From the NCBI GenBank assembly GCA_900290255.1, contig OMOD01000144.1, positions 1 to 64,000 of the forward strand: a stretch of 64,000 nucleotides of DNA. The letters are read 5' to 3'. This stretch comes from Candidatus Sulfotelmatobacter kueseliae. GTDB taxonomy: Bacteria > Acidobacteriota > Terriglobia > Terriglobales > Acidobacteriaceae. The notes below the pieces were generated by a model, which saw only the letters and a program-made list of their open reading frames with translations, did no database searches and was not told the origin of the DNA. The position numbers and the translations under genes are program-made. Shown piece after piece: positions 35,101-44,135 of the stretch (positions are counted from its first letter, which is position 1; every line of letters begins with the position of its first letter).

Positions 35101-35529
35101 TCATCCTTCGGCGATCATCTGGCCGACGGACTTCCGTCCGTTGTAAACGTAGACGGGTTCTCCTTGTTCATTTATAGCTTTAGAGAAACCACTGTGCGGG
35201 CGGGCGATTCTGTAGAGAGTGGTATGCAATACAGCAAGTGGATTCTGGTACCCGCTGATATCCACTCCCATCGCCGCCAGATGCTGCATGACATCCACGG
35301 CCCTGAATGCAAAACCCGGTTGCGACATAAGAATTTGACGGCAAAGTTCAGGCAGGCCAGCCGTAGGCGCAACACCTTCATCATTGGCGAGCGGTTCCAA
35401 CGTTCTTATTGTTTCTTCCAATTGAGAAATGCGCTGAGTGATGCGAACCGATTCCTGCTTCAGTTGGTTAAGCTCCTGCTGCGCGGCAAGGTAGCTGGAC
35501 TTATACGGATTGATATAAACGTAAGGCAT
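35101..35529 (-). CDS. Small coiled-coil protein with winged-helix-like C-terminus
   Basis: 142 residues from the ATG at 35529. Residues 10-45 are a coiled coil (YLAAQQELNQLKQESVRITQ RISQLEETIRTLEPLA). The C-terminal half (LCRQILMSQPGFAFRAVDVM QHLAAMGVDISGYQNPLAVL HTTLYRIAR, ending PVYVYNG) looks like a HARE-HTH or related winged helix, as seen in proteins of DNA modification and restriction systems. The region is richer in A+T than its surroundings and sits beside an IS, so it may be acquired. It is divergent from the next gene with less than 25 bp between starts. Confidence 0.6.
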   Translation of the reverse strand: MPYVYINPYKSSYLAAQQELNQLKQESVRITQRISQLEETIRTLEPLANDEGVAPTAGLPELCRQILMSQPGFAFRAVDVMQHLAAMGVDISGYQNPLAVLHTTLYRIARPHSGFSKAINEQGEPVYVYNGRKSVGQMIAEG

Positions 35530-35551
35530 GTCCGACAGGAGTAACGATAAC

Positions 35552-35797
35552 ATGGCACGTGTAACGAAGTCAAGCAGTATTTTACACAAGCAAGCTGTTG
35601 ATTTAACGGTAGATAGTTGGGATAAGCTGATTTTCTCTGCTGAAAGCGAGATGAGTAGGATAGCGCAGAGAATTCAAGAGCTGAAAAAAGCTGTGGTGGT
35701 TTTTAAAAAGAAAAAGGGCGCAGGAGAGCGTTGCCCTGCAATTAGCAACACAATGTCGACGACACTACCGGATCGCGAATCGGCAACAGCGAATTAG
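35552..35797 (+). CDS. Small coiled-coil protein of unknown function
   Basis: 81 residues from ATG 35552 (MARVTKSSSILHKQAVDLTV), preceded by AGGAGTAACG, a good ribosome site; an in-frame ATG at 35528 is less likely because it overlaps the opposite gene's start. The middle is helical and basic (SEMSRIAQRIQELKKAVVVFKKKK). A+T-rich relative to the window. It forms a divergent pair with the HTH-like gene, sharing the ...RISQLEE / RIAQRIQELK coiled-coil style; the two products may interact (inference). Confidence 0.6.
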   Translation: MARVTKSSSILHKQAVDLTVDSWDKLIFSAESEMSRIAQRIQELKKAVVVFKKKKGAGERCPAISNTMSTTLPDRESATAN

Positions 35798-35826
35798 CCC
35801 AGTACCCGAATTCAGTCTCAAATATT

Positions 35827-35856
35827 AAAGGCGGCCATTTCTGGCCGCCTTTATTC
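35827..35856. terminator. Bidirectional terminator
   Basis: AAAGGCGGCCA (35827-35837), loop TTTC, TGGCCGCCTTT (35842-35852), then ATT: an 11-bp perfect stem with A-run and U-run on the two sides, between the convergent small coiled-coil gene and the cold-shock gene. Confidence 0.9.
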
Positions 35857-35878
35857 GGATTGTCACTTGCGAAGCGTT

Positions 35879-36079
35879 CTAGACGCCCTTGACGTTTTCT
35901 GCCTGCCAGCCCTTAGGGCCTTTGACCACGTCGAACTGCACTTGCTGTCCTTCTTGGAGACTGCGGAATCCGCTCGCCTGGATGGCGGAGAAATGCACGA
36001 AGACATCCTCACCATTCTGGCGGCTGATGAAACCGTAGCCCTTAGCGTCGTTAAACCACTTCACTGTTCCTGTTTCCAT
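35879..36079 (-). CDS. Cold-shock domain protein
   Basis: 66 residues, a single cold-shock domain: [69 protein letters not shown]1 (KGYGFIS) and RNP2 (VFVHFS) are intact, so it should bind single-stranded nucleic acid as an RNA chaperone. The start at 36079 is set by alignment with the family; a longer frame upstream would be leader. An AAAGGAA ribosome site is close upstream. Confidence 0.96.
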   Translation of the reverse strand: METGTVKWFNDAKGYGFISRQNGEDVFVHFSAIQASGFRSLQEGQQVQFDVVKGPKGWQAENVKGV

Positions 36080-36450
36080 GTTGTTGCACTGTTCCTTTTC
36101 TTCTTGATGTAGCGCTGAAACTTTCAGGGTCTTCTGCAGGCAGGTCACACGCTGGGTTGAGCGGAGATGCTTGTACTGCGAAGGAACTCTAAAGATCAAA
36201 CGCAACATCATTCTACCGGAACGGCCCTGAAATAGCTACACAATTCGTCAACAGCTACTCCTAACTTACAGATATATATGGTTTTACGGGTTCATGTCGG
36301 CGGGCGGGATGGCAGATTGAAGATTTCAGATTGCAGATTTTCAAAACCTTCGCGGCGCAGGGGGCTTCAAATCTGCAATCTACGATCTGAGATCCGCAAT
36401 CGTCTTGCGCGGGATTTGCCACTTTTGGGCGGGGGACTCATCATTAAAGC
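36080..36450. other. cspA-type leader and inverted repeat
   Basis: 371 bp between divergent genes. The first 150 bp or so probably form the long 5' leader usual for cold-shock genes. Positions 36312-36403 hold inverted arms of the ATTTCAGATTGCAGATTT type (left) and AAATCTGCAATCTACGATCT (right). No further gene was seen. Confidence 0.55.
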
Positions 36451-37380
36451 ATGCGTTCAAGAATGCGTTTGGGGACTCTGTTGGCTTCTGTGGCGCTCAC
36501 GGCTTCAGCGTGGGCGGGGATTGTGGACGAGGTTCGTCTCGCTCTGCTACGTAACAGTTTTTCAGCGGCGGAGTCGGAACTGAACTCTTATCGCAGCCAG
36601 CAGGGACTGACCCCGGAATATGTTGAGGCCTATTCCTGGCTGGCGCGCGCCGCTTTGGATCAGCAGCATTACGAACAGGCTGCCTCTTACGCCAAGCAGA
36701 CTAAGGCCATGGTGCTGGACCAACTCAGGCAGCGTCCGCTTGACGGCGATCCGCACTTGCCGGTTGCCCTCGGAGCAGCGCTGGAAGTGCAGTCACAAGT
36801 GCTGGCTGTGCAGGGTCAGCGGACGCAGGCCATCGCGTTGCTGCAATCTGGGCTGCGGACTTATGGGAATACTTCCATTCACGACCGGCTGCAGAAGAAC
36901 CTGAACCTGCTCTCGCTGCAGGGGAAGCCCGCGCCTGCTCTGAGATCAGAAGAGGAATTCGGCGCGACGCTGACACCACTCTTCCAGCTCAAGGGGTCTC
37001 CTGTGCTCTTGTTTTTCTGGGCGCACTGGTGCGGGGACTGCAAGGCGGAAGCGCCCATCATTACCCAGTTGCGCTCGGAATTCGCTTCAAAGGGGCTGAC
37101 GGTGATCGGCCCGACTCGGCTCTATGGCTACACCGCGCAGGTCGAGCACGCCTCGCCCAGCGACGAACTCAGGTACATTGACGCGGTGCGGCGCCGCTTC
37201 TATTCGGGACTGCTCGACATGCCGGTACCCATCAGCAAGTACAACTTCGATACCTACGGGGCTTCGACCACGCCTACGCTGGTGCTTCTGGACCGCGAGG
37301 GGAAGGTTGCCATGTACCATCCGGGGGCCCTGCCTTATGCCGAGTTGCGGGCGGAGATTGAGAAGGTCGTGGCGCGATAG
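36451..37380 (+). CDS. Secreted TlpA-like thioredoxin-fold protein with TPR N-terminus
   Basis: 309 residues. Signal peptide MRSRMRLGTLLASVALTASAWA. Residues 25-150 are TPR-like helices; residues 160-309 a TlpA/ResA-type thioredoxin fold with the active site HWCGDCKAEAP (CxxC as CGDC) and the cis-Pro region STTPTLVLLD. Likely a periplasmic thiol oxidoreductase. The WCxDC form with Gly-Asp is less usual than CPPC or CGPC. The next gene starts 13 bp downstream, so the two are probably co-transcribed. Confidence 0.85.
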   Translation: MRSRMRLGTLLASVALTASAWAGIVDEVRLALLRNSFSAAESELNSYRSQQGLTPEYVEAYSWLARAALDQQHYEQAASYAKQTKAMVLDQLRQRPLDGDPHLPVALGAALEVQSQVLAVQGQRTQAIALLQSGLRTYGNTSIHDRLQKNLNLLSLQGKPAPALRSEEEFGATLTPLFQLKGSPVLLFFWAHWCGDCKAEAPIITQLRSEFASKGLTVIGPTRLYGYTAQVEHASPSDELRYIDAVRRRFYSGLLDMPVPISKYNFDTYGASTTPTLVLLDREGKVAMYHPGALPYAELRAEIEKVVAR

Positions 37381-37393
37381 AGAGAGTTCCTCA

Positions 37394-38545
37394 ATGACCC
37401 AAATGTCAGGACGGATCGGGCGCCTGATTCTGAGGGGCGCGCGGTGGGTCTGTATCTATTTTCTTTGTTTGTCAAACTCCGCTGCGTGGCAAGGAAATTC
37501 GAGCTCCAAAGTTGAATCATCTCCGTGGCCGGAAGCCGACCAGATCTTTCGATCAGACCCGCGATGGTTAGGCGGTGATGCGGCGTTTTCGGTCGATCTT
37601 GGCGACGGTCGCGTTTTGTGGATGTTCGGTGATTCTTTTGTTGCCAAGAAAGCGGGTGAGACCCGCATGCAGGCGGCCTTCATTCGGAACAGCGTAGCGA
37701 TTCAGACGGGATACGATCCGTCGCGCGCCGCGATAAAGTTCTATAGCGCAACGCGGCACAACGAGCCGGGCGATTTTATGCCGTCCAAAGGCACGACTTG
37801 GCTCTGGCCGCTCCATGGTATCCGCTTGCGGGATCGCCTGCTGCTCCTCTACATGCGGATGGCCCGCGACCCGAACAAGAGTTCCCTTGGATTCCAGTCC
37901 CTCGGATGGAATGCATTCATGGTCGACAATCCAGATGCGGAACCCTCGAAATGGAAACCCCGCAAGTTGGACGGACCTGAAACCCAGGGAAAGATGCTGG
38001 TCGGCATGTCAGTCATTCGCGACGACGAGTTTGTCTACGCCTTCGTTTTGCACGATGTCGAGCATCATGCCTATCTGCTTCGATGGCCGGTGGGCGAAGC
38101 CATGGCCGGACGCCTTTCCTCGCCTCAGTGGTGGTGCGGTTCCGTAGAAGGCTGGCGGGAGAATTCAGCGCATCGCCAGGTCGTGATTCGGGATGCTGGG
38201 AGCGACTTCAGCGTGCAGCGCGATCCTCGCGGTGAAGGCTTCCTCGAGGTGAACACTGACGGCTTTGGCGCGACTAACATCGTGTTCCGCCGTGCCGCGC
38301 GACTGGAAGGCGCGTGGAGCGAGCCGCAGAAGCTGTATCGCCCGCCTGAATCCGCCGCGCCCAACGCATTCGTATATGGCGGGAAAGCGCACCCCGAGCT
38401 CTCTGGAGGCGATCTGATCGTGACCTACACGGTTAATGGCTCCGATGAGCGGTTGGCTCACGATATGAGCATCTATTTCCCCAGATTTGTGCGGGTAACG
38501 TTCAGCGAGGATTCAACAGGCGGCCAGCCTCGCATGCAGCACTGA
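37394..38545 (+). CDS. Secreted beta-propeller-like protein (DUF4185/DUF5005-like)
   Basis: 383 residues from the ATG at 37394. Signal-like N-terminus with hydrophobic ARWVCIYFLCLSNSAAWQ. The body opens with a WLGGDAAFSVDLGDGRVLWMFGDSFV motif, which in the family sits in the first blade of a five-bladed propeller, then TTWLWPLHGIRL, WRENSAHRQVVIRDAGSDFSVQ, and YGGKAHPELSGGDLIVTYTVNG. Sugar binding or glycosidase activity is likely by analogy, unproven. It follows the thioredoxin-like gene by 13 bp. Confidence 0.65.
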   Translation: MTQMSGRIGRLILRGARWVCIYFLCLSNSAAWQGNSSSKVESSPWPEADQIFRSDPRWLGGDAAFSVDLGDGRVLWMFGDSFVAKKAGETRMQAAFIRNSVAIQTGYDPSRAAIKFYSATRHNEPGDFMPSKGTTWLWPLHGIRLRDRLLLLYMRMARDPNKSSLGFQSLGWNAFMVDNPDAEPSKWKPRKLDGPETQGKMLVGMSVIRDDEFVYAFVLHDVEHHAYLLRWPVGEAMAGRLSSPQWWCGSVEGWRENSAHRQVVIRDAGSDFSVQRDPRGEGFLEVNTDGFGATNIVFRRAARLEGAWSEPQKLYRPPESAAPNAFVYGGKAHPELSGGDLIVTYTVNGSDERLAHDMSIYFPRFVRVTFSEDSTGGQPRMQH

Positions 38546-38691
38546 GAGCTTATGAAAGACAGATATGACGATCCTAATGCGCTCCGGTTAAGATTCTTGG
38601 GCATTTCTTCACTGGTCCGGCCTCAACTGCGGTTCATTTGCTCGAGCCTTTTGCTGCTGGTTGTCCCTACGTTTGACGCTACAATCTCCCC

Positions 38692-40197
38692 GTGAACCTC
38701 GATGACACCATTGTCGCGATCGCCACGCCGCCCGGGCGCGGGGGCATTGGCGTCGTGCGGTTGTCCGGGCCTGACGCACGCAAGATCGCCTCGCCGATGC
38801 TGCGGTTGAAGCATGAACTGGAGCCGGGAAGGGCGGTGTTCGGGGAATTAGCTGAACCTGGTGGTGAGGCTGCCGAGCTTCGCTCGGCCGGACAGCCGGG
38901 GGCGGCTGTCCCCACACAGACTACTCGCATCGACGAAGTGGTCGTCACCCACTTTGCCAAGCCACATTCTTACACCACCGACGACATCATCGAGATTTCC
39001 GCACACGGCTCCCCGGTCGTGCTGCGGCACGTCGTTGAGCTTTGTGTGGCTGCTGGTGCGCGCCTGGCGGAGCCGGGCGAATTTACCATGCGGGCCTTTC
39101 TCAATGGCCGCATTGACCTGACGCAGGCCGAGGCCGTCCGCGACCTGATTGACTCGCAGACTCTGTACCAGGCGAAAGTCGCGGCGCAGCAACTGGAAGG
39201 AGCGCTCTCGCGGCGCCTGCAGCCGATCAAACAGAAGCTGGTCGAGTTGATCGCGCTGCTCGAGGCGGGCATTGATTTTGCCGAGGACGACGTGTCTGTC
39301 CTGCCCGACGCCACGATTCTGGAGCACATTGACGCTGTCCGCGCGCCACTCGAACTTCTCGCCGCCAGCTTCGCCTACGGCAAGATGGTGCATGAAGGAT
39401 TGACGCTGGCGATCGTCGGCCGTCCCAACGTGGGTAAGTCGAGCCTTTTCAACCGCCTGGTCGAGCGCGAGCGCGCCATCGTTACGGCCACTCCGGGCAC
39501 GACGCGCGATCTGGTGAGCGAAACCGTGGCGATTGGCGGCATTCCGGTGAGACTGGTGGATACGGCAGGTATTCGCCAGGCGCTCGATGAGGCCGAGTCG
39601 ATCGGCATTCGCAAATCCATGGAAGCGCTGGCGGATGCGGACCTCGTGCTGGTGGTGACGGATGCGTCGCAGCCGGTCACTGAGGAAGATGAAGAACTGG
39701 CCGGGCAGGCAACGCAGCGCGCTGCGATCGTGGTGGAGAACAAGTGTGATTTAAGGGCCAGCGGCCAGGGGTCAGGGGCCAGCACACCGAGCCCGACAGC
39801 CCCGGAGGGGCGTCCGAAAATAGCCCAGCGCTTCAGCGCTGGGACTGGCAGCGGGGAGGAGCGCGTCCCGGAGGGACGCCTGAGCCACGTCCGCACGTCG
39901 GCCATCACGGGCGAAGGCATCGCGGAGCTGCGCGCGGAAATTCTCCGGCACGTTGGAGGAGAAGCCGGAGCGCAGGCCGAAGCCGGATTCCTTACCAACG
40001 TTCGGCATCAGGGTCTGATTCAAGATTCCTGGACCGCGCTGGATGCGGCGAGGAACGCCGTGGCCGGGAAAGTCCCGCACGAAATGCTGCTGCTCGATCT
40101 CTACAATGCCCTGCGTCCGCTGGATGCGATCACGGGCGCGACCACGACCGACGACATCCTCAACTTGATCTTCAGCACCTTCTGCGTCGGAAAGTGA
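38692..40197 (+). CDS. mnmE: tRNA modification GTPase MnmE with repeat-encoded inserts
   Basis: 501 residues (family about 455), GTG start. N-terminal tetrahydrofolate-binding domain, then the GTPase with [12 protein letters not shown] (P-loop), TPGTTRD, DTAGIR and ENKCD, and the C-terminal FCVGK with the catalytic Cys. With MnmG it makes the 5-carboxymethylaminomethyl group at wobble U34 of tRNA. Two segments are foreign: residues about 58-80 ([20 protein letters not shown], from a GGCTGTCCCCACA palindrome) and about 355-400 ([40 protein letters not shown], from CAGCGCTTCAGCGCTG and CGTCCCGGAGGGACG palindromes). The second lies right after the NKCD guanine motif. Frame is intact. Confidence 0.96.
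   Translation: MNLDDTIVAIATPPGRGGIGVVRLSGPDARKIASPMLRLKHELEPGRAVFGELAEPGGEAAELRSAGQPGAAVPTQTTRIDEVVVTHFAKPHSYTTDDIIEISAHGSPVVLRHVVELCVAAGARLAEPGEFTMRAFLNGRIDLTQAEAVRDLIDSQTLYQAKVAAQQLEGALSRRLQPIKQKLVELIALLEAGIDFAEDDVSVLPDATILEHIDAVRAPLELLAASFAYGKMVHEGLTLAIVGRPNVGKSSLFNRLVERERAIVTATPGTTRDLVSETVAIGGIPVRLVDTAGIRQALDEAESIGIRKSMEALADADLVLVVTDASQPVTEEDEELAGQATQRAAIVVENKCDLRASGQGSGASTPSPTAPEGRPKIAQRFSAGTGSGEERVPEGRLSHVRTSAITGEGIAELRAEILRHVGGEAGAQAEAGFLTNVRHQGLIQDSWTALDAARNAVAGKVPHEMLLLDLYNALRPLDAITGATTTDDILNLIFSTFCVGK
38874..38927. repeat. GCTTCGCTC/GGCTGTCCCCACA repeat inside mnmE
   Basis: GCCGAGCTTCGCTCGGC followed by CGGACAGCCGGGGGCGGCTG TCCCCACA: two consecutive palindromes, translated in frame in MnmE. 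A diverged copy with the same first palindrome is inside mnmG at 41535-41583. Confidence 0.8.
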
Positions 40198-40205
40198 GAT
40201 TTGTG

Positions 40206-40269
40206 GAGGGGCGGACGCCCTCGTCCGCCAAGAAAATATTTCCCCGGACGAGGGCGTCCGGGGCTCCAC
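40206..40269. terminator. Large palindrome between convergent mnmE and ruvA
   Basis: GTGGAGGGGCGGACGCCCTC GTCCGCC, a 13-nt AT-rich spacer (AAGAAAATATTTC), then CCCGGACGAGGGCGTCCGGG GCTCCAC. The outer GTGGAG/CTCCAC and the 15-bp GGACGCCCTCGTCCG/ CGGACGAGGGCGTCC arms are complementary, and each arm is itself a hairpin. It can serve as terminator for both genes and belongs to the repeat family also found at 16258-16322. Confidence 0.75.
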
Positions 40270-40275
40270 GAACAA

Positions 40276-40866
40276 CTACTTTGACAGCGCGGCCAGCGCT
40301 TCCCGGAACAGCGCATCGAACGACCCGCCTTTACCATTCTTCGTCGCGGCAGCGAGTGCCTTCTCCGCTGCTGCGCGCTGATAACCCAGATTCACCAGCG
40401 CTGAAAGGACATCTTCTTCCGTCGCGCTCATGGCCGGAATGGCTCGGGTGGACGCTGGTCCGACTTCCGGCAGTTTGTCGCGCAACTCCAGCACCATACG
40501 CTCGGCAGTCTTCCGGCCAATGCCGGGGATGCGCGTGAGCCGGACGACGTCATTGCCGCGAATCGCGCTCACCATTTCCTCTGCGGCCATGCCGCTGAGA
40601 ATCTTAACGGCCAGGGTCGGTCCGATCCCGCTTACCGTGATCAGCTTCTCAAACAGCAACTTCTCTGAGGGGCGGAGAAATCCGTAAAGCGCGATCGCAT
40701 CCTCGCGAACATGCGTATGGATGTGCAGGGCAACCTCGGCGCCAGCCGCAGGCAAATCAGAAAATGTCGGCACACTGATAGTCACGTCGTAACCGACGCC
40801 GCCGGTTTCGACAATGGCCTGGTTGGGATGCTTGGCCAGCAGCTTTCCGCGCAAGTGAGCGATCAT
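40276..40866 (-). CDS. ruvA: Holliday junction branch migration protein RuvA
   Basis: 196 residues. The N-terminal OB-fold (MIAHLRGKLLAKHPNQAIVETGGVGYDVTISVPTF), two helix-hairpin-helix motifs (LITVSGIGPTLAVKILSG and LTRIPGIGRKTAERMVLEL), and the C-terminal RuvB-binding domain (VLSALVNLGYQRAAAEKALAAA) are complete. It binds four-way junctions and loads RuvB. No ruvB or ruvC is beside it in this window; it stands between mnmE and mnmG. Confidence 0.97.
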   Translation of the reverse strand: MIAHLRGKLLAKHPNQAIVETGGVGYDVTISVPTFSDLPAAGAEVALHIHTHVREDAIALYGFLRPSEKLLFEKLITVSGIGPTLAVKILSGMAAEEMVSAIRGNDVVRLTRIPGIGRKTAERMVLELRDKLPEVGPASTRAIPAMSATEEDVLSALVNLGYQRAAAEKALAAATKNGKGGSFDALFREALAALSK

Positions 40867-40917
40867 GCTGAGGACATTGTAGGGCAGAAGCGGCGAACTG
40901 CGTAGGAAGGCTTAACC

Positions 40918-41010
40918 GCAATTCCCACCACGGAGTCACGGAGAAATGCCGTTCGTGAGTGGCACGCTTGACATTGCGGCTGCTCCCCGTGTCTCTGTGC
41001 CTCCGTGGTG
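40918..41010. repeat. Inverted degenerate repeat (CACGGAGTCACGGAG type)
   Basis: Left arm CCACCACGGAGTCACGGAGA and right arm CGTGTCTCTGTGCCTCCGTG GTG face each other across about 45 bp, in the gap between ruvA and mnmG (both minus). Confidence 0.75.
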
Positions 41011-41053
41011 AGAGTTCAGATTGAATCCCGGATGGACACCTGCTCCGCAGCCG

Positions 41054-43228
41054 TCAGAGCGTTGCGGCCTGTTCCCTGCGACGGGCCTGGATTTCGATGT
41101 AGACATTTACTAGCGACACTGCCGCTGGGGTCACGCCGGGAATGCGCGAAGCCTGTCCGAGGGTGCGTGGCTGAATCTTCGTCAGCTTTTCCTGCATCTC
41201 GCGCGAAAGCCCGCTCACCGAGCGATAGTCGAACCATTCGGGGATGGTATGCTGCTCGGCCTTCTTTAGACGCCCCATGGCGCGCTGCTGCTGCAGCAGG
41301 TAGCCTTCGTACTTGATCTCCGTTTCGACGGACTTCAGCTCATTCCGAATCTCAGAAGAAACCGTGGCCACGGATTCGCACGGATTTGCACGGATCCCAT
41401 TTCTTTCAAAGAAGCCGGGCGTGAGTTCCCTCAAGATCGGGGTAAGTTGCTCGACAGTCACTTCGGGACGCTTCAGGAGTTGCGCGAGCGTCTGGCCGAC
41501 CGAGGACCCGAAGTCGGTTGCGGTGGAACCCGCTGCCGAGCTTCGCTCGGCCTGGACGGGCGGGGCGCCCGTCCCCACACGGCCATTGCTGATCACCTCC
41601 GCCATCTCGGGCGTCAGCCGCGTGCTTTCGAGCACCTTCTTCAGTCTCTCCAGCCGCTCCTGCTTGGCCTGGAAATCTGCCCAGGCTTCATCAGAAATCA
41701 GACCCACGCGGCGTCCGTGCGGCGTAAGGCGACGGTCAGCATTGTCAATCCGCAGGTGCAGGCGAAATTCGGCGCGCGAGGTAAACATGCGGTAAGGCTC
41801 GTTGGTGCCCTTGGAGATCAGGTCGTCAATCAGAATCGCCGTGTAGGCTTCGGTGCGGTCGAGGATCAGAGGGGGCTGATGCTTCACCTTGAGCGCGGCG
41901 TTGATGCCCGCCATGATCCCCTGGCACGCCGCTTCCTCGTACCCCGACGTGCCGTTGATCTGGCCGGCGAGAAACAGGCCGGCAATCTTGCGGGTTTCAA
42001 GCGTGCGTTCGAGCTCGGTGGGATCAATCGAGTCATACTCGATGGCGTACCCTGGCCGCATCATTTCTGCGCCGTCAAGGCCCGGGATCGACTTCAGGAT
42101 GGCAAGCTGCACATCCACGGGCAGCGATGTGCTCAAGCCGTTCACGTAGATTTCGTACGTGTTCAGTCCTTCCGGCTCGAGGAACAGCTGGTGCGTTGTC
42201 TTGTCAGGGAACTTCACGATCTTGTCTTCGATGGAGGGACAATACCGCGGGCCGATGGACTGAATCTGTCCGCTATACATCGGCGAGCGGTGCACGTTTT
42301 CGCGGATGACGCGGTGGGTTTCTTCGGTGGTCCAGGCGATGTAGCAGGGCACCTGCGAATCGTGGTGGGCAACGCGCCGGGTGCGGAAGCTGAACGGTGT
42401 GGGGTCGGCGTCGCCGGGCTGCGCTGGGAAGCGCGACCAGTCAATGGTGCGCCCGTCGAGTCGCGGCGGCGTGCCGGTCTTGAGCCGGCAACCGCGCAAG
42501 CCCAGTTTCTTCAGAGCCTCGCCCAGCAGGACCGCGGGCGGTTCACCGGATCGTCCCGCAGGATACTGCTGCTCGCCGCAGTGGATAAGTCCGTTGAGGA
42601 AGGTTCCGGTCGTAATGATGACCGCTTGCGCGCCGACGGTACGGCCGTCGCGCAGCTTGATGCCGGAAACACGGCGACGATCGTCGGTCGTTGGTCGTTG
42701 GTCGTTGGCCGAGCCCCAAGCGGCTGAAGCCGCATCCTGAAAAGGATTCTTTTCGGCACGACTGAAGCCGTGCCCTTCCCGGTTTTGCTGAGGGCTGAGG
42801 GCTGACGGCTGACGGCTGTTTTCGACGATCAAATCCGCCACTTCCGCCTGCTTGATCTTCAGGTTTGGTTGCGATTCCAGCACCTCGCGCATCTTCAGGC
42901 GATAAGCCTGCTTGTCGCACTGCGCTCGCGGAGACCACACCGCCGGACCGCGCGAAGTGTTCAGCAGACGGAACTGGATGCCCACCGCGTCAGTGATTTC
43001 ACCCATGATGCCGCCGAGGGCATCGACTTCGCGGACAAGGTGCCCTTTGGCGATTCCGCCGATGGCTGGATTGCACGACATCTGCGCAATCAGGTCCACG
43101 TTGAGCGTGTAGAGGGCGGTCTTCAGTCCCATGCGGGCGGCGGCCATCGCGGCCTCACAACCGGCATGACCGGCGCCGACAACGACTACGTCGAATTGTT
43201 CGGTGAACTGCATCCGGACTAGCGCCAC
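41054..43228 (-). CDS. mnmG: tRNA modification enzyme MnmG with repeat-encoded inserts
   Basis: 724 residues against about 625 for the family. FAD-binding [45 protein letters not shown], the [16 protein letters not shown] region, [20 protein letters not shown] and C-terminal [29 protein letters not shown] are canonical. Three foreign inserts account for the extra length: residues about 135-186 ([20 protein letters not shown] through [11 protein letters not shown]), about 548-573 ([20 protein letters not shown]) and about 609-625 ([15 protein letters not shown]). All are encoded by dispersed repeat motifs. The frame stays open and the flanking domains are intact. Partner of MnmE at tRNA U34. 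Confidence 0.96.
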   Translation of the reverse strand: MALVRMQFTEQFDVVVVGAGHAGCEAAMAAARMGLKTALYTLNVDLIAQMSCNPAIGGIAKGHLVREVDALGGIMGEITDAVGIQFRLLNTSRGPAVWSPRAQCDKQAYRLKMREVLESQPNLKIKQAEVADLIVENSRQPSALSPQQNREGHGFSRAEKNPFQDAASAAWGSANDQRPTTDDRRRVSGIKLRDGRTVGAQAVIITTGTFLNGLIHCGEQQYPAGRSGEPPAVLLGEALKKLGLRGCRLKTGTPPRLDGRTIDWSRFPAQPGDADPTPFSFRTRRVAHHDSQVPCYIAWTTEETHRVIRENVHRSPMYSGQIQSIGPRYCPSIEDKIVKFPDKTTHQLFLEPEGLNTYEIYVNGLSTSLPVDVQLAILKSIPGLDGAEMMRPGYAIEYDSIDPTELERTLETRKIAGLFLAGQINGTSGYEEAACQGIMAGINAALKVKHQPPLILDRTEAYTAILIDDLISKGTNEPYRMFTSRAEFRLHLRIDNADRRLTPHGRRVGLISDEAWADFQAKQERLERLKKVLESTRLTPEMAEVISNGRVGTGAPPVQAERSSAAGSTATDFGSSVGQTLAQLLKRPEVTVEQLTPILRELTPGFFERNGIRANPCESVATVSSEIRNELKSVETEIKYEGYLLQQQRAMGRLKKAEQHTIPEWFDYRSVSGLSREMQEKLTKIQPRTLGQASRIPGVTPAAVSLVNVYIEIQARRREQAATL
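42690..42830. repeat. Repeat cluster inside mnmG (largest insert)
   Basis: Within the coding region lie tandem GGTCGTTGGTCGTTGG (42692-42712), an AGCGGCTGAAGCCGC palindrome (42719-42733), GCACGACTGAAGCCGTGC (42757-42774), and GCTGAGGGCTGAGGGCTGAC tandem units (42788-42825). All of these families have non-coding relatives in the window. They encode the insert at residues about 135-186. Confidence 0.75.
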
Positions 43229-43354
43229 CCCAGATTCGCTGCACTCTTTCCTCTTTCATTCTAGCAACTTGGCGGGACTGGTGATTCCCATCACTTCTGA
43301 CTCACTAGACGCGCCGTATACTAGAAAGTCATACAGCGAGCCTTAGGGGGAATC

Positions 43355-44057
43355 GTGACTACAGCCGAATTTTTCGAGCAATTAGAGGCCCGGATCGCGC
43401 CCTACGACATGCTTCGCCATCCTTTCTACCAGGCGTGGGCCGCTGGCGAGTTGACCCCGCGACGATCTGCGCGCCTATGCCCAGGACTACTACCGTCACG
43501 TGGAGGCCTTTCCCTCCTACCTGGCGGCCTTTGGGCTGCGCCTGGAGGAAGGCGAACTGCGGCGTGCCGTGCTGGCCAATATGTGCGACGAAAAGGGCGG
43601 GAAAGCCCGGCGGGGCATAGGGTCGGTGTCGCACTCCGACCTATGGCTGGACTTCGCCGAAGGTATGGGATCGACTCGCAACCTCGACTGGCACAGCCCC
43701 GTGCCGGAAATTCGGCAACTCGTCCGGCATTTTCATCGCGTGGCCAGCGAAGGCTCGCCCGCGGAAGCACTGGCCGCCTTCTACGTCTACGAGTCGCAGG
43801 TGCCGCGCATCGCGCAGGAAAAGGAACGTGGCCTGCGCGAGATGTACGGCGCTGACGACAAGACTTGCGGATACTTCAAACTCCACGCGACCGCCGATGT
43901 CTATCACTCTCAGGTCTGGCGCAAGCAACTCGAAAAGTGGATCGCGGCCAATCCCGACTCTGCCCCTGCAGCTCTGGATGCCGCGGAGAATGCCGCGCGC
44001 ATGCTGTGGAAGGCCCTGGACGGGATCGAAGCGCGGCGGGGGGCGGCAGTAGCATAG
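43355..44057 (+). pseudogene. CADD/PqqC-like heme-oxygenase-fold protein, frameshifted
   Basis: The N-terminal part (GTG at 43355, MTTAEFFEQLEARIAPYDML RHPFYQAWAAGELT) and the C-terminal part (DDLRAYAQDYYRHVEAFPSYLAAFG onward, to 44057) are one protein interrupted by one extra C in the run CCCC at 43455-43458. The family signature is clear: NMCDEKGG, HSDLWLDFAEGMGS, FYVYESQVP, and the metal site HATADVYHSQVW (HxxxDxxH). CADD-type proteins bind two irons and supply p-aminobenzoate for folate in Chlamydia by self-sacrifice. The frame defect is either a true mutation or a sequencing error; the rest is undecayed. Confidence 0.8.
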
Positions 44058-44135
44058 ACCGAATCTCAGCTCAAAACGATTCGGGCCAGTGATTCGATAG
44101 AATCATTGGCTCATTATCTTTTGGAGGGGACAATT

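Noticed and set aside
41447-42727. 426-codon plus-strand frame opposite mnmG
   Set aside because: Antisense shadow of a clearly conserved gene.
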